From contig JADFWU010000003.1 in the NCBI GenBank assembly GCA_015234045.1, positions 1 through 64,000 of the forward strand: a stretch of 64,000 bases of DNA. The letters run 5' to 3'. Shown piece by piece: positions 17,385 through 26,690 of this stretch (the stretch's first letter is position 1; the number at the start of each line of letters is the position of its first letter). The notes beneath the pieces were generated by a model. The model saw only the letters and a program-made list of their open reading frames with translations, was not told the origin of the DNA and made no database searches. Position numbers and translations under genes: made by a program. This DNA is from Magnetococcales bacterium. GTDB taxonomy: Bacteria > Pseudomonadota > Magnetococcia > Magnetococcales > JADFWU01.

Positions 17385-20162
17385 ATGAGTATACAGCTTA
17401 GTCGATTGAAGTTATTGTCTTTATCATTCATTGCACTATTATTAGTCACATTGTGGCTCGTACCACTATTGCTTTCCAGTAGTTGGCTTGCTCAACAGGT
17501 TTCCACAACGCTGTCACACACACTTCAACGTTCGGTATCCATAGCCGGGTTGCAATTCAGTATCCTGCCCAGACCGGGTGTTGTGATCGAAGATGTGTCG
17601 GTAACCTGGACCGAGGAGAGTCCAGCCTTTGAGGTGAAAAAAGTTGAACTGTCACTTCACTGGATTGATCTCATTGGTTTTCCAATTACATTGACCGATA
17701 TTGTGATTGATGAATTGATACTGCCTTTGGAAAGTTTGGAACGTTTGGGAAGTGGTGAAGATGTTGCTGAGGTGCAAAAGGAAACCGAACAATTAGACGA
17801 TGAAGCAAATTCGGGCACACTGCCAGTTGCCATAGGTCACCTGCTTCTCAATCGTTTGGTGATCAGCCGAATTGATCAGCCTGATCTTGGTCCATACCAT
17901 TTGGATGCCCTGATGAGTGGACCCATCCAGCCCGAGCGGATCCGACTGTGGCAAGAGGGTGATGCACTGATTCTTTCTGCCAAAGGCAGTCAGGATGAGA
18001 CCGTTCAAGTGTCGCTTATTGCGGAGAGTTGGTCTGTACCATTGATGGCCTCACTGATGGTGGATCACCTTGATATCAAAGCTGTTTGGAATGGCGAAAA
18101 CATCACCTTGAACAGTGCTGATTTGAACATGTTGGATGCACAACTTGCCCTTTCTGGTGTTGTTGATGTGTTTGATCATCCCAAAATAGCCCTTGATCTT
18201 ATGTTGAAGGGACTGGACCTTGAAAAGGTCAATGCGCTTATTGATCAGGTTGTGCCGGGTCTGTCTGGTGAGGCTGGGTTTGAAGGGCGTATTCTTGCGG
18301 AAGCGGATGATTGGTCCGGTGTTGGTGATCGGTTGCGTTTGGTTGGGTTGCTTGGTGGACAGTCGTTGAATCTGGATAGGGTGTGGTTGGAAGAGCAGGG
18401 TTTGGTGTTGCATACTGACAACCAGAATAAGCCCACTTTGATCAACACTCTTCAAGCTGATATTGACGCAGGTATTTATGATGCTGTGCTGAAAACTGCG
18501 TCAATACATGCGTTGGACGCTACAACAGTATCAGCGTCCAATACTAAAATTTCCTGGAACAATGGTGTCAATGTGGCGGGTCAATTTCAGCTTATGCCGA
18601 CAATTCTGAATCGGATTGTTCCGCTATTGACCGGTCAAGCGGGGCTGGATGGTGTGGCTTCTGCAAAAGGTTCTTTTAAGGTCGATCAGCCAGGTGATGC
18701 TGCACCGCTAACATGGCAAAGTCAGATTAAGGGCACCGTAAATCAGGTATCATTAGATCCAGCAGCTAGTGAGGCACTCAATACTCAATTGGCTGGACCA
18801 TTAACTGTTGAAACCCTCACTGTTAGTGCCAATGTAAAGCCAGACGTAGTGCATATTGATCCATTGATCATCAAAATGATAGTGGCTCAACTTCATCCTG
18901 TCCGAGAAAAAACCACAGCCGCACCGGCAACGATTTCCATACCCGAATTGACATTTTCCGGGCTATTAACGCCGGAAAGTCTGACTCAATCCATACTGGA
19001 CCTCAAGCTGTTTGAGGGCACACTACAGCTTGATTCCAATCTAAATTGGCGTAATGCCTTGAAGGCTGATGCAAATTTAACAATGGACCACCTGAATCTT
19101 GCGCCGTTGAACGCTTTGTTAGCGACAGAAGCCTTAAAGGGATTGGTGTCCATGAGGGGCACCGGTAATTGGCAGGGAGATGCTGAGTTGTGGCAGCAGG
19201 GGCTGGATTGGAATGGATCTTTTGATCTGACTGGGCTTGAAATTCCTTCAGAGTTGGTAGCCAAAGCACCGGAGAAAAAAACAGACAAACCCGAGAAAAC
19301 CGGTGAATCACTGGTGCTGGAAAAAATCTCAATGGATAGCCAATTTGCAAATGCACACGCCACGTTAGAGCAGGTTGTTATTCATGGTTTGGATGGTAAC
19401 ATTTCAGGACAAGTCGTGGGTGATTGGACGGTCGAGCGTGATTGGGTGATCAACGGTGATTGGAAAGTGCAGGGCATACGTTTAGAGCCGCTGTTTCGCT
19501 TTCTCAATCAGGATGTGGTAACCGGTAAACTCTACTATACCGGTAGTGGCGGCTGGTCGGATAATAATCCATTAGCTCATGGCGATGTGTTGATCAAAGG
19601 CGGTGCGTTGCAAAAAGCGGATCTTCAAAAAGCAGCAACTGATTTTACCGGTCAAGGTGATTCCAAAGGACAAACCCTTTTTGATACACTTGCGCTTCAA
19701 CTGGATATGGCAAAGGGAAATCTCGCGCTCAAAAAGATGAAGCTAGACTCTAAATCACTTGAAGTTACCGGTGATATCAAACTGAAACAGATGAATAAAT
19801 TAAACGGAAGACTTGAGGTTGGAGTTAAAGGTGCCAGCGCATTGCTCGGTATTCCGGTCAAGGTGTCCGGTACGGTGGATTCACCGTTTGTGCGGCCTAC
19901 TGATGAGGTTTTGGCTGGTGGTTTGATCGGTTCTGTTCTGCTTGGTCCTGGTGTTGGGACGGCATTGGGTATGAAATTGGGCCAAGGGTTGCGGAGTATC
20001 GGGAAAGCGTTTTCCAGTGAGGAAAGTTCAAATAATGAGGCTGAAAAAGCCGCGCCTGAAATCTTGGAGAATGAAATCATTGCGGCTGAGACAGGAATCA
20101 ATGTACCTGATATCGTGCCTTATCCAACTGCAAATCCCTGGAAAATCATAAAAAAGCAGTAG
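17385..20162 (+). CDS. AsmA family protein
   Basis: 925 residues from ATG 17385, with AGGAATT about 8 nt upstream; the open frame extends back to 17295 without a convincing start. One N-terminal membrane helix (~9-31) is followed by an AsmA-type repeat-rich periplasmic region: SIAGLQFSILPRPGVVIEDVSV is the classic AsmA N-terminal signature, and the C-terminal ~250 residues contain the AsmA_2-like segment that ends in GGLIGSVLLGPGVGTALGMKLG. AsmA/TamB-like proteins are inner-membrane-anchored and thought to form bridges for phospholipid transport to the outer membrane. It stands upstream of the ZorA-like gene with a 113-bp gap, so co-transcription is possible but not required. Confidence 0.85.
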   Translation: MSIQLSRLKLLSLSFIALLLVTLWLVPLLLSSSWLAQQVSTTLSHTLQRSVSIAGLQFSILPRPGVVIEDVSVTWTEESPAFEVKKVELSLHWIDLIGFPITLTDIVIDELILPLESLERLGSGEDVAEVQKETEQLDDEANSGTLPVAIGHLLLNRLVISRIDQPDLGPYHLDALMSGPIQPERIRLWQEGDALILSAKGSQDETVQVSLIAESWSVPLMASLMVDHLDIKAVWNGENITLNSADLNMLDAQLALSGVVDVFDHPKIALDLMLKGLDLEKVNALIDQVVPGLSGEAGFEGRILAEADDWSGVGDRLRLVGLLGGQSLNLDRVWLEEQGLVLHTDNQNKPTLINTLQADIDAGIYDAVLKTASIHALDATTVSASNTKISWNNGVNVAGQFQLMPTILNRIVPLLTGQAGLDGVASAKGSFKVDQPGDAAPLTWQSQIKGTVNQVSLDPAASEALNTQLAGPLTVETLTVSANVKPDVVHIDPLIIKMIVAQLHPVREKTTAAPATISIPELTFSGLLTPESLTQSILDLKLFEGTLQLDSNLNWRNALKADANLTMDHLNLAPLNALLATEALKGLVSMRGTGNWQGDAELWQQGLDWNGSFDLTGLEIPSELVAKAPEKKTDKPEKTGESLVLEKISMDSQFANAHATLEQVVIHGLDGNISGQVVGDWTVERDWVINGDWKVQGIRLEPLFRFLNQDVVTGKLYYTGSGGWSDNNPLAHGDVLIKGGALQKADLQKAATDFTGQGDSKGQTLFDTLALQLDMAKGNLALKKMKLDSKSLEVTGDIKLKQMNKLNGRLEVGVKGASALLGIPVKVSGTVDSPFVRPTDEVLAGGLIGSVLLGPGVGTALGMKLGQGLRSIGKAFSSEESSNNEAEKAAPEILENEIIAAETGINVPDIVPYPTANPWKIIKKQ

Positions 20163-20275
20163 GATAGAGCGGCGAAACCTTGAATAAAAACCATATAAAC
20201 GGTTAAATTCATGGTGGCTTTTATGGGGGAATAGGGGTTTCCTCTTTGTATTTGTAATGACGGGAATCTGACTCA

Positions 20276-23200
20276 ATGGGATTGCTTGCCAGTTATCTGA
20301 TCACCGGCCTTTCTGCACTCTGGATCATCACTATTCTGGTGATTTCGTACTATAGCGGTCTGGCTGTTTTTTCCAATGTCGAAGGCTTTTTGGCAGCGCT
20401 TGCACTGCCTGATTTTCTTGCAACACCGCTGCAACATCAAGCAGAAGCGCCGATTATTCGGACGTTATCCGGTGTTGTTGGTGCGTTGGTCACCTTTTTT
20501 TTGCTGGGTTATGTGTTCCAGGCATTTCTGGATGCACTGCGGGTGACGTTGGTCCGCTATCTGCTCAGAAAAAATGAGCTGGATGATCGTTTTAAAAATC
20601 CTCAAGATCCCATCAGTGCGTTCAACTGGTGGTACTTTCCACGTTTCAGTCGCCTATGGCGTGACTTTGCTAAAACCGTCCATGTCCAGATCTACAATGA
20701 TGATTATGGTGACGCGCGTGTAAACTACCGTGCTACCGTACCGTGTGAGATGTTCTTCAACCGACAGACCTTGGTTGATGAGCCGATGCGGGTGGAGTTT
20801 TTCCGCCATCTTCCCGGTATTTTGACCGGTGCGGGTATCGTCTCAACCTTTGCCGGTATTCTTCTTGGTCTGACCGAATTTAATCCAACGGTCCAGCCGG
20901 ATCAGGTAACCATCCAGCTACACAATCTATTCACCGGTGTTTCAACTGCATTTGTGGCCTCGTTCATGGCCATTTTTACCGCTATTTTAGTGACCGTACT
21001 GGAAAAACTGGTACTGCATTGGCGGGCCTCTCAGATCAATAATCTGCAAAGCCAGATTGATTCACTGTTTCCTGGTGCGGTGGAATCGGAGTATTTGGCG
21101 GATTTGGTGCGCCAAGAAACGGTCGGTTCCAGCGGAGAGATGGATCATGCCACTGCTGTGGTTCTACCTCGTTTGGAAAAGTTTCTTGAGACAGATTTCA
21201 CCAAGGTAATCAAAGATGTTTCTGAACGTATGATGGTTGGTCAGGCTGAGCGCAATCGCCAGCTGGAGACCAGCTTTACCGTTGCGTTGAACACGATGAC
21301 TGAAGTGCTTTCTCAAAGTTTGGATCTCCATAAAAAACAAAGCCAAACCCTTTCCGGTGTCGAAACTGTTCTGACCCGACAGGATCATGAAGTCTCCAAT
21401 GCCCTGACAACATTGACCGACCAACTGAAATTGTTAACAGCTCAACAACAGCAGATGGGTGAACGACTGGCCTATACCAGTGATATGCTGGCAAGTAGTG
21501 AACAATCGGTTCAGTCTGGGGTGGAGATCCAATCTGGATTGAACCGGGATGATCATCTCGGTGCATTCCGATCCCTTGAAACACGAATGGAAAAACTCAA
21601 CACCACGTTGGAGTCGGTCTTTCTCCAGTTGGATGAGTCCTTGGGTCTGATGCACAAGGGTATTGAGAACGGTCAAAGCAGTATGCAAAACGAGTTGTCC
21701 CGTCATTTTGATGTATCAACACCGGCAGATGGAGAGCAACAGAGTCTGGATAATGTGGCGGGTAAATTGGGTCGCCTTATCCAACAGAATCAGAACTTAT
21801 CAACCAGTCTGGATACCATTCGTCAATCCATGGATCAGCAACATGAGAACCAACAACAGCGCGGTTCTCTGGATCAACAAGCCAATGAGGCGTTAGGCGC
21901 TATTTTAACGGCTCTGGAACGGTTGGGCACACTTCAAGAACACTCTGGCGATAGTTTGAAAGATGTCTCAGAGGCTTTGATTGCTCAACAACAGGAGCGT
22001 CAGCGTCTTGTGGATGTGTTGACTGAGCTTACCAGTGGTCAACAGCTAACCACTGATCAACTCAAACAGGCGCTTGTAGTGTTGGAAAAACAGAGCAATC
22101 TGCTCGCTAGTGGTGATGTTTGGGCTGAAAAAGCGGCCAATGGGTTGGCGGCTCTGCGTGAACTATTGGAAAAACAGCACCTGGTTACGCCGCCTGATTC
22201 TCATGAAATCCAACCTGTAGACACCGTGTTGGATGCGGTCCACGCTCATGGTGCCGCCATTGATCAGAAGGTTGCTGGACTTGAGCAGGTGATTCGCAGT
22301 CGGGCTGCGGTCTCAGATGAGCAGTTAGAGGCAATTCAAGAGCGTATCGGTGACCAGGAAAACAAGCTTGGTCAATCCACCGAGGATATCCGCAACGCGT
22401 TTGTAGAGCAGACTCAGGCTGGAAGCGCTCAACTCGAACAGATGATCCAGGGCATAAAAACGCAACAAGCGATGATGGAGAATAATCTTGTCCGTCTGGA
22501 ATCCGCGTTGAGTGAACAGCTTGGGTCAACGCATTCGTTGGTTGTGGAAAGTAGGGATGCTTTGGCACGGGATCTCAACCAGTTGGAAGAGGTTACCCAA
22601 CAAACCAATCAGAGCAGTGCAGACACGCATCAGATGATTCATGAGGTGCGACAAGCGCTGGATGGTCATGCAGAAAAACTCCATGAACGCGGTGAGAAAA
22701 ATGTGGCTTTGATGGTTGAAAACCGCCGCGCTATTGAAGATTTGGTGGGAGAAAATCGGAGTCATGGTCAATCGGTTGTCGAACAGTTGAGCGCACTGAA
22801 AGAGCCTGTTGATAAAGGTTTGGCTCAATTGATGACTGTGGCCGAGAAGAACGACCAGTGGCAGAAAAAAATGGTCGAGACCATGGATGAGCATGCATTA
22901 GCACTGCTCGAACAGTCTGATAAGAATAATACCGCCATAGCGTCTGTCTCTGAACAGGTGAGCGCTCAGGATGAAACCCTGGATAACGGCTTTGCCACTG
23001 TGCGTCAGGCACTGCATGTGGCTGAAGATGGTCGCCCTGAACTCGATCCTGAAGGCCTGAAAGCGTTGCGGGTCATGCCGGAGTGGCTTGCGGGTGTTCA
23101 ATCGGATCTGGATGCGCTTTCTGTGCGTGTGCTTAATGGCCTTGAAGGTGTTGAAGGCGTTGTACGCCGTGAAGGTCAGTTACTCGAAGAACAGCTACGG

Positions 23201-24154
23201 GCTCTGGTGACTGATCTGGATAGCGGTAACCGCGATCATAGACGCACTACCGCCAATACGTTGAAACAGAAGGTGGAGGGCATTGCCAGTCGTCAGGGTG
23301 ATCTTTCTCAACGTTTCGATGCGATCCAGACTGTTTTTCAAGAAAATATGGAACGCCTGGATCAAACACTTGAAGGCGCGACCCGTCAATTGTTGGACCG
23401 ATTGCTTGACCACGGTGAATTCCTTGTCAATCAAAGCGAAGAGGTGCAGACAAAGGCGCTCTCCAATCTGGAAGATCGTCTCAGTGGCGATATTTCCGCC
23501 ACACGCCGCTATCTTGAAGAGATGCGAGAGAGTCGCAGCAAGAGTGAAAAAGCGCGCCATCAGGAAGTGGTTGCCCGTCTTGATATCCAAGAAAATCAGA
23601 TCACAGAGCATATCAAGTCAATGCTGTTTAAGGGGATTCAAGACTCTTCTGATAAAGTGGCTGATCACCTCAAAGAGACCAGTGACAGCCAGAATAAACG
23701 TTCACAAGCCATCGCGGATATGTTGCTCTCCGCCATGGTCAATAAAGTGGAATCTACCTTTGGTAACCTGAATGATGATCTCAAAGGGTTGGCAGAGCGG
23801 TTCAGTGATGAGCAGAAAGGGGTACAGAAAGCCCTTGAAGCATGGGCTGAAAATCTGGCTCGTTCCAATCATCAAGAGGCTGAAATCTTGGCTCAACAGA
23901 TCCGCGATATTATGAACCAGACTGATCAGCGTCATGATGGTTTGGTGGATATGCTCTCTCAGGTGAGCAACAATTTGAGCAGTAATTTGGATCAGTTGAA
24001 AGACGGTATCATTACCCAAAGTGATGCGTCATCCGATAAGCTGGCGCGTCATATGGAAGATCTTGTAACCTCGTCCGGTCGTGAACAGGCGGTATTTATT
24101 GAAATGTTGGGTGAACGGCTCAATACGCTGCGTAAACGTCTCAAGGTTAAATAG
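20276..24154 (+). CDS. ZorA-like MotA/ExbB-type ion-channel subunit with a giant coiled-coil tail
   Basis: 1292 residues. Four membrane spans are visible: ~5-30, ~62-85, ~178-201 (LPGILTGAGIVSTFAGILLG) and ~217-245 (LFTGVSTAFVASFMAIFTAI). The last two with their short loop are the MotA/TolQ-type channel core, in the form typical of ZorA of the Zorya anti-phage system. From ~250 to the end the sequence is almost entirely predicted alpha helix, rich in Q, E, L, S, D and K with heptad character, about 1040 residues. That is far longer than the tail I recall for ZorA (total ~700). If continuous, such a tail could reach on the order of 100 nm or more into the cytoplasm. The ZorB-like partner is encoded at 26691. 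No cysteine-rich or enzymatic domain is seen in the tail. Function inferred: stator-like ion-driven motor transmitting a membrane signal along the tail. Confidence 0.75.
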   Translation: MGLLASYLITGLSALWIITILVISYYSGLAVFSNVEGFLAALALPDFLATPLQHQAEAPIIRTLSGVVGALVTFFLLGYVFQAFLDALRVTLVRYLLRKNELDDRFKNPQDPISAFNWWYFPRFSRLWRDFAKTVHVQIYNDDYGDARVNYRATVPCEMFFNRQTLVDEPMRVEFFRHLPGILTGAGIVSTFAGILLGLTEFNPTVQPDQVTIQLHNLFTGVSTAFVASFMAIFTAILVTVLEKLVLHWRASQINNLQSQIDSLFPGAVESEYLADLVRQETVGSSGEMDHATAVVLPRLEKFLETDFTKVIKDVSERMMVGQAERNRQLETSFTVALNTMTEVLSQSLDLHKKQSQTLSGVETVLTRQDHEVSNALTTLTDQLKLLTAQQQQMGERLAYTSDMLASSEQSVQSGVEIQSGLNRDDHLGAFRSLETRMEKLNTTLESVFLQLDESLGLMHKGIENGQSSMQNELSRHFDVSTPADGEQQSLDNVAGKLGRLIQQNQNLSTSLDTIRQSMDQQHENQQQRGSLDQQANEALGAILTALERLGTLQEHSGDSLKDVSEALIAQQQERQRLVDVLTELTSGQQLTTDQLKQALVVLEKQSNLLASGDVWAEKAANGLAALRELLEKQHLVTPPDSHEIQPVDTVLDAVHAHGAAIDQKVAGLEQVIRSRAAVSDEQLEAIQERIGDQENKLGQSTEDIRNAFVEQTQAGSAQLEQMIQGIKTQQAMMENNLVRLESALSEQLGSTHSLVVESRDALARDLNQLEEVTQQTNQSSADTHQMIHEVRQALDGHAEKLHERGEKNVALMVENRRAIEDLVGENRSHGQSVVEQLSALKEPVDKGLAQLMTVAEKNDQWQKKMVETMDEHALALLEQSDKNNTAIASVSEQVSAQDETLDNGFATVRQALHVAEDGRPELDPEGLKALRVMPEWLAGVQSDLDALSVRVLNGLEGVEGVVRREGQLLEEQLRALVTDLDSGNRDHRRTTANTLKQKVEGIASRQGDLSQRFDAIQTVFQENMERLDQTLEGATRQLLDRLLDHGEFLVNQSEEVQTKALSNLEDRLSGDISATRRYLEEMRESRSKSEKARHQEVVARLDIQENQITEHIKSMLFKGIQDSSDKVADHLKETSDSQNKRSQAIADMLLSAMVNKVESTFGNLNDDLKGLAERFSDEQKGVQKALEAWAENLARSNHQEAEILAQQIRDIMNQTDQRHDGLVDMLSQVSNNLSSNLDQLKDGIITQSDASSDKLARHMEDLVTSSGREQAVFIEMLGERLNTLRKRLKVK

Positions 24155-24165
24155 GGGCGTATTTT

Positions 24166-25695
24166 ATGGATAACAAACAAGATAGAGTCGTTCGACTTCG
24201 GCTGAATTCGGCCTCGTCAGGGCAGCCGTTACTGGACCATCCTTTGCTGAATAGTGTTAAAGGTAAAGCGTATAAAAATAGCTTTGCCATGGTGTTTTAT
24301 GATACACCCTCAGGTCACCTCTATCGGCGAGGTAATGTTTGGCTGCTCAATCGTAAGAATGATGATGATTGGCAACAGGCATTGGTGCCGGTAAACAGTT
24401 TGTTTCAATCTTCACGACGACCCATCGAAGCCAGTGTGAAAAAGGCTAAGAAGTCGGGGTCTGGCAAGAAAGGGAAAAAGGGTACTGTCGCTGGACCTCC
24501 CCGTGATGATATTGAACCGCTGTTTTCTCTTAACTTTACCCGTGTTCACCGTACGTTGGATCTGCCGGGTGCTGGTCTGATAGACTTTGCTGAAGATATC
24601 GGTACGCTGACCATCGGTGAACAGCGCAGCAGTTTTCATGAGTTGTTGCTCCAGGGTGCGCCCAAGGATGCAGACCGGATTAACCAGTTGGCATTGACGC
24701 TCTCTTTTGATCTCAATGGCCGACTGGCTTCCGGTTCATCCATGGCGCGGGGCTATGTACTGACCTTGCCTTCACGTCGGGTACTTCAGTTTCCCTCAGT
24801 TGAAAGTAATCCTAAAAAACAGAGTAGCGAAGATATCTTTATCCAACATGGCCATGCCATGCTTGATCAGCTGGAAACCATGCAACGGCCTGTGGAAATG
24901 GGCCAGGAACTGAGCGCAGGGCCCGCCGTGATGGGCTTGGGTCAAGCCATCCATCAGCTACGGACGCTGTTTATTCTTTATGCGCCTTTTACACCCTCCG
25001 GTGTTGGTCACCAGCTGGAAAAAGCCTTGATTGATCTCGAGGATCGAATGGCTTTGCCTTACGCTTGGGCTTGGTTTCACAGTCATGTTTTTGTTGATTT
25101 TGTTAACCGATTTCACGCCGATCGTCATTTAAACACCCTTCGTTCCCGGATCACTGAGCACCGCCAGACAGCGGTTGAGGATGTGTGTTCTGTTCTTTCA
25201 GAAATGGACTTTACCCGGTTGGTTCTCGGATTACGTAGTTGGCTTTCCTGTCGGCAATGGCGGGAAACATTGGATCAGGATCAGATTCATCAATTGACCA
25301 AACCGCCTGTGCGATGGCTTGGTGAAGTGCTCAAGCCTCTGGATGCCCAACTGATGGACCTTGGACGGCAGATGGGTGATAGAAATAGTGATCCCGCGCT
25401 TTTTCAGCGTTCTTTGAGCGTTGGTCACGCGTTGAGTTATGGGTCAAGTTGGATGATTGACCAGCCGGAGAAAAATAGCGCATTGAATCAGTTGCAGCAG
25501 CTGACCCAACAGCTTAAGCGTTTGGTTAATCTGCTCCGCGCTCAGGATTTGATTCACACCTTGTCAGCCGACCATCGTTGCGATACCGCTGATTTGTTGA
25601 CAGGATGGCTGGCATCCATGGAAAATAGCGCTCAACAGCGTTTGAGGCGGGTATGGCAACGCTATGAACGCCAGACTCTCTGGAATGGCAAATGA
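24166..25695 (+). CDS. Divergent CYTH-CHAD protein (putative polyphosphate-binding)
   Basis: 509 residues, ATG with AGGGGCG upstream, 11 nt after the ZorA-like gene. The N-terminal ~210 residues follow the CYTH order: HPLLNS, FYDTPSGHLYRRGNVWLLNR near 44-63, WQQAL, then DFAEDIGTLTIGEQ, FHELLLQGAPKD and ARGYVL. The hallmark ExExK at the N-terminus is not seen (RVVRLRLNS instead), so triphosphatase activity is doubtful. A Lys/Gly-rich insertion (KKAKKSGSGKKGKKG, ~91-107) interrupts the domain. From ~260 the protein looks like a CHAD domain: IHQLRTLF, helix-rich middle, LQQLTQQLKRLVNLLR and a terminal RRVWQRYERQTLW. CHAD domains bind polyphosphate. Embedded between ZorA- and ZorB-like genes, it may sense polyphosphate for the motor; that is inference. 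Confidence 0.65.
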   Translation: MDNKQDRVVRLRLNSASSGQPLLDHPLLNSVKGKAYKNSFAMVFYDTPSGHLYRRGNVWLLNRKNDDDWQQALVPVNSLFQSSRRPIEASVKKAKKSGSGKKGKKGTVAGPPRDDIEPLFSLNFTRVHRTLDLPGAGLIDFAEDIGTLTIGEQRSSFHELLLQGAPKDADRINQLALTLSFDLNGRLASGSSMARGYVLTLPSRRVLQFPSVESNPKKQSSEDIFIQHGHAMLDQLETMQRPVEMGQELSAGPAVMGLGQAIHQLRTLFILYAPFTPSGVGHQLEKALIDLEDRMALPYAWAWFHSHVFVDFVNRFHADRHLNTLRSRITEHRQTAVEDVCSVLSEMDFTRLVLGLRSWLSCRQWRETLDQDQIHQLTKPPVRWLGEVLKPLDAQLMDLGRQMGDRNSDPALFQRSLSVGHALSYGSSWMIDQPEKNSALNQLQQLTQQLKRLVNLLRAQDLIHTLSADHRCDTADLLTGWLASMENSAQQRLRRVWQRYERQTLWNGK

Positions 25696-25736
25696 TACTG
25701 TTTCTAACCATATGGCTGTGACGATACCCTCCTAAA

Positions 25737-25758
25737 ACTGTGAAGCAGGTTTCACGGT
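25737..25758. repeat. Small intergenic hairpin, CGTGAAA-family copy 2
   Basis: ACTGTGAA / TTCACGGT arms (one mismatch) around a 6-nt loop in the 94-bp gap between the CYTH-CHAD and HDOD genes. The right arm GGTTTCACGG matches that of the hairpin at 15320. It may reduce read-through within the operon, but has no T-run. Confidence 0.45.
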
Positions 25759-25789
25759 GAATCGTGATTGATCATTATAACGACCTGAT

Positions 25790-26683
25790 ATGAAATTAAA
25801 AAAAAGAATTCTAAAGAAGGCCAACGCATTGGCAAAGGATCTTTCGATTCCTTCTCGACCAACGGTAATGATGGCTTTCATGCGTCTTCAAAAGAGCTTT
25901 GCGCCTGATCCCAATGCATTGATTGAATTGATCGGTCAAGATCTGTTGATGACGGCTACGGTGCTCAGAGAGGCCAATACGGTTCAAATGGGTATCGGTC
26001 CAGCAGTGACATCCATTCGTGAAGCCGTGATGCTGCTTGGCTACCCAGAAGTGCGTGAACTGCTCACACAGCTGTTTCTGACCACCGATCTTGTCGGACG
26101 GGATGAACCTGTCCAAATGCTGAGAAAACGGGCAATCCGAACCGCTCAGGTTGCTTTTAAATTGACAAAAATGCTCCAAGAGACTGCTCCGGCTTTTGTG
26201 AGTGGTTATCTACCCAAAATCAGCCCGGAACAAGCCCATACCATGGGGCTTCTCCATGAATGGGGGGCCATTGCCCTGATGCGGGCAGTGCCTGAGTATG
26301 AAAAACTCTATTTTAAGTACGTCAGTAAGGGCAGTGCCGCTTTGTTGAACGTGGAAAGAAAAGATATTGGCATAACCCACTGTCAAATGGGTGCCTATTT
26401 GGCTGAACAGTGGCAGTTTCCAGACTGGTTTCAAGAGGTGATTTTGCTACACCATGAACCGGGTTACTATATTGCGCCCGGTCGAAAACTGGAGAATTTG
26501 GAACCCGCAGCGCGTCAAGGTATCTTGACCCTGGCTCAACGGGTTTGTGGATTGATCACCGATAAGGAATGGAAAAAAATAGGACCGGACGCGATGCGTT
26601 TTTTTGGGCTGGAGGAAAGCCAGTTCGACCAGTTGATGCAAACAGCGGCCAACGAGTCGTCACCGTCCGATCTGGTCAATTGA
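25790..26683 (+). CDS. HDOD domain protein
   Basis: 297 residues; the ATG at 25790 has no strong Shine-Dalgarno, so the start is moderately certain. Residues ~18-220 have HDOD character: IPSRPTVMMAFMRLQ, PDPNALIELIGQDLLMTATVLREANT (the usual HDOD opening), SIREAVMLLGYPEVREL, then MGLLHEWGAIALM and ILLHHEPG. The HD-type metal residues are only partly kept (LHEWG rather than HD), as is typical of HDOD proteins, which usually signal rather than hydrolyse. It sits 7 nt upstream of the ZorB-like gene and is therefore an integral member of this operon. HDOD proteins are often linked to chemotaxis, cyclic-di-GMP and stress signalling. Confidence 0.8.
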   Translation: MKLKKRILKKANALAKDLSIPSRPTVMMAFMRLQKSFAPDPNALIELIGQDLLMTATVLREANTVQMGIGPAVTSIREAVMLLGYPEVRELLTQLFLTTDLVGRDEPVQMLRKRAIRTAQVAFKLTKMLQETAPAFVSGYLPKISPEQAHTMGLLHEWGAIALMRAVPEYEKLYFKYVSKGSAALLNVERKDIGITHCQMGAYLAEQWQFPDWFQEVILLHHEPGYYIAPGRKLENLEPAARQGILTLAQRVCGLITDKEWKKIGPDAMRFFGLEESQFDQLMQTAANESSPSDLVN

Positions 26684-26690
26684 GGTCACT

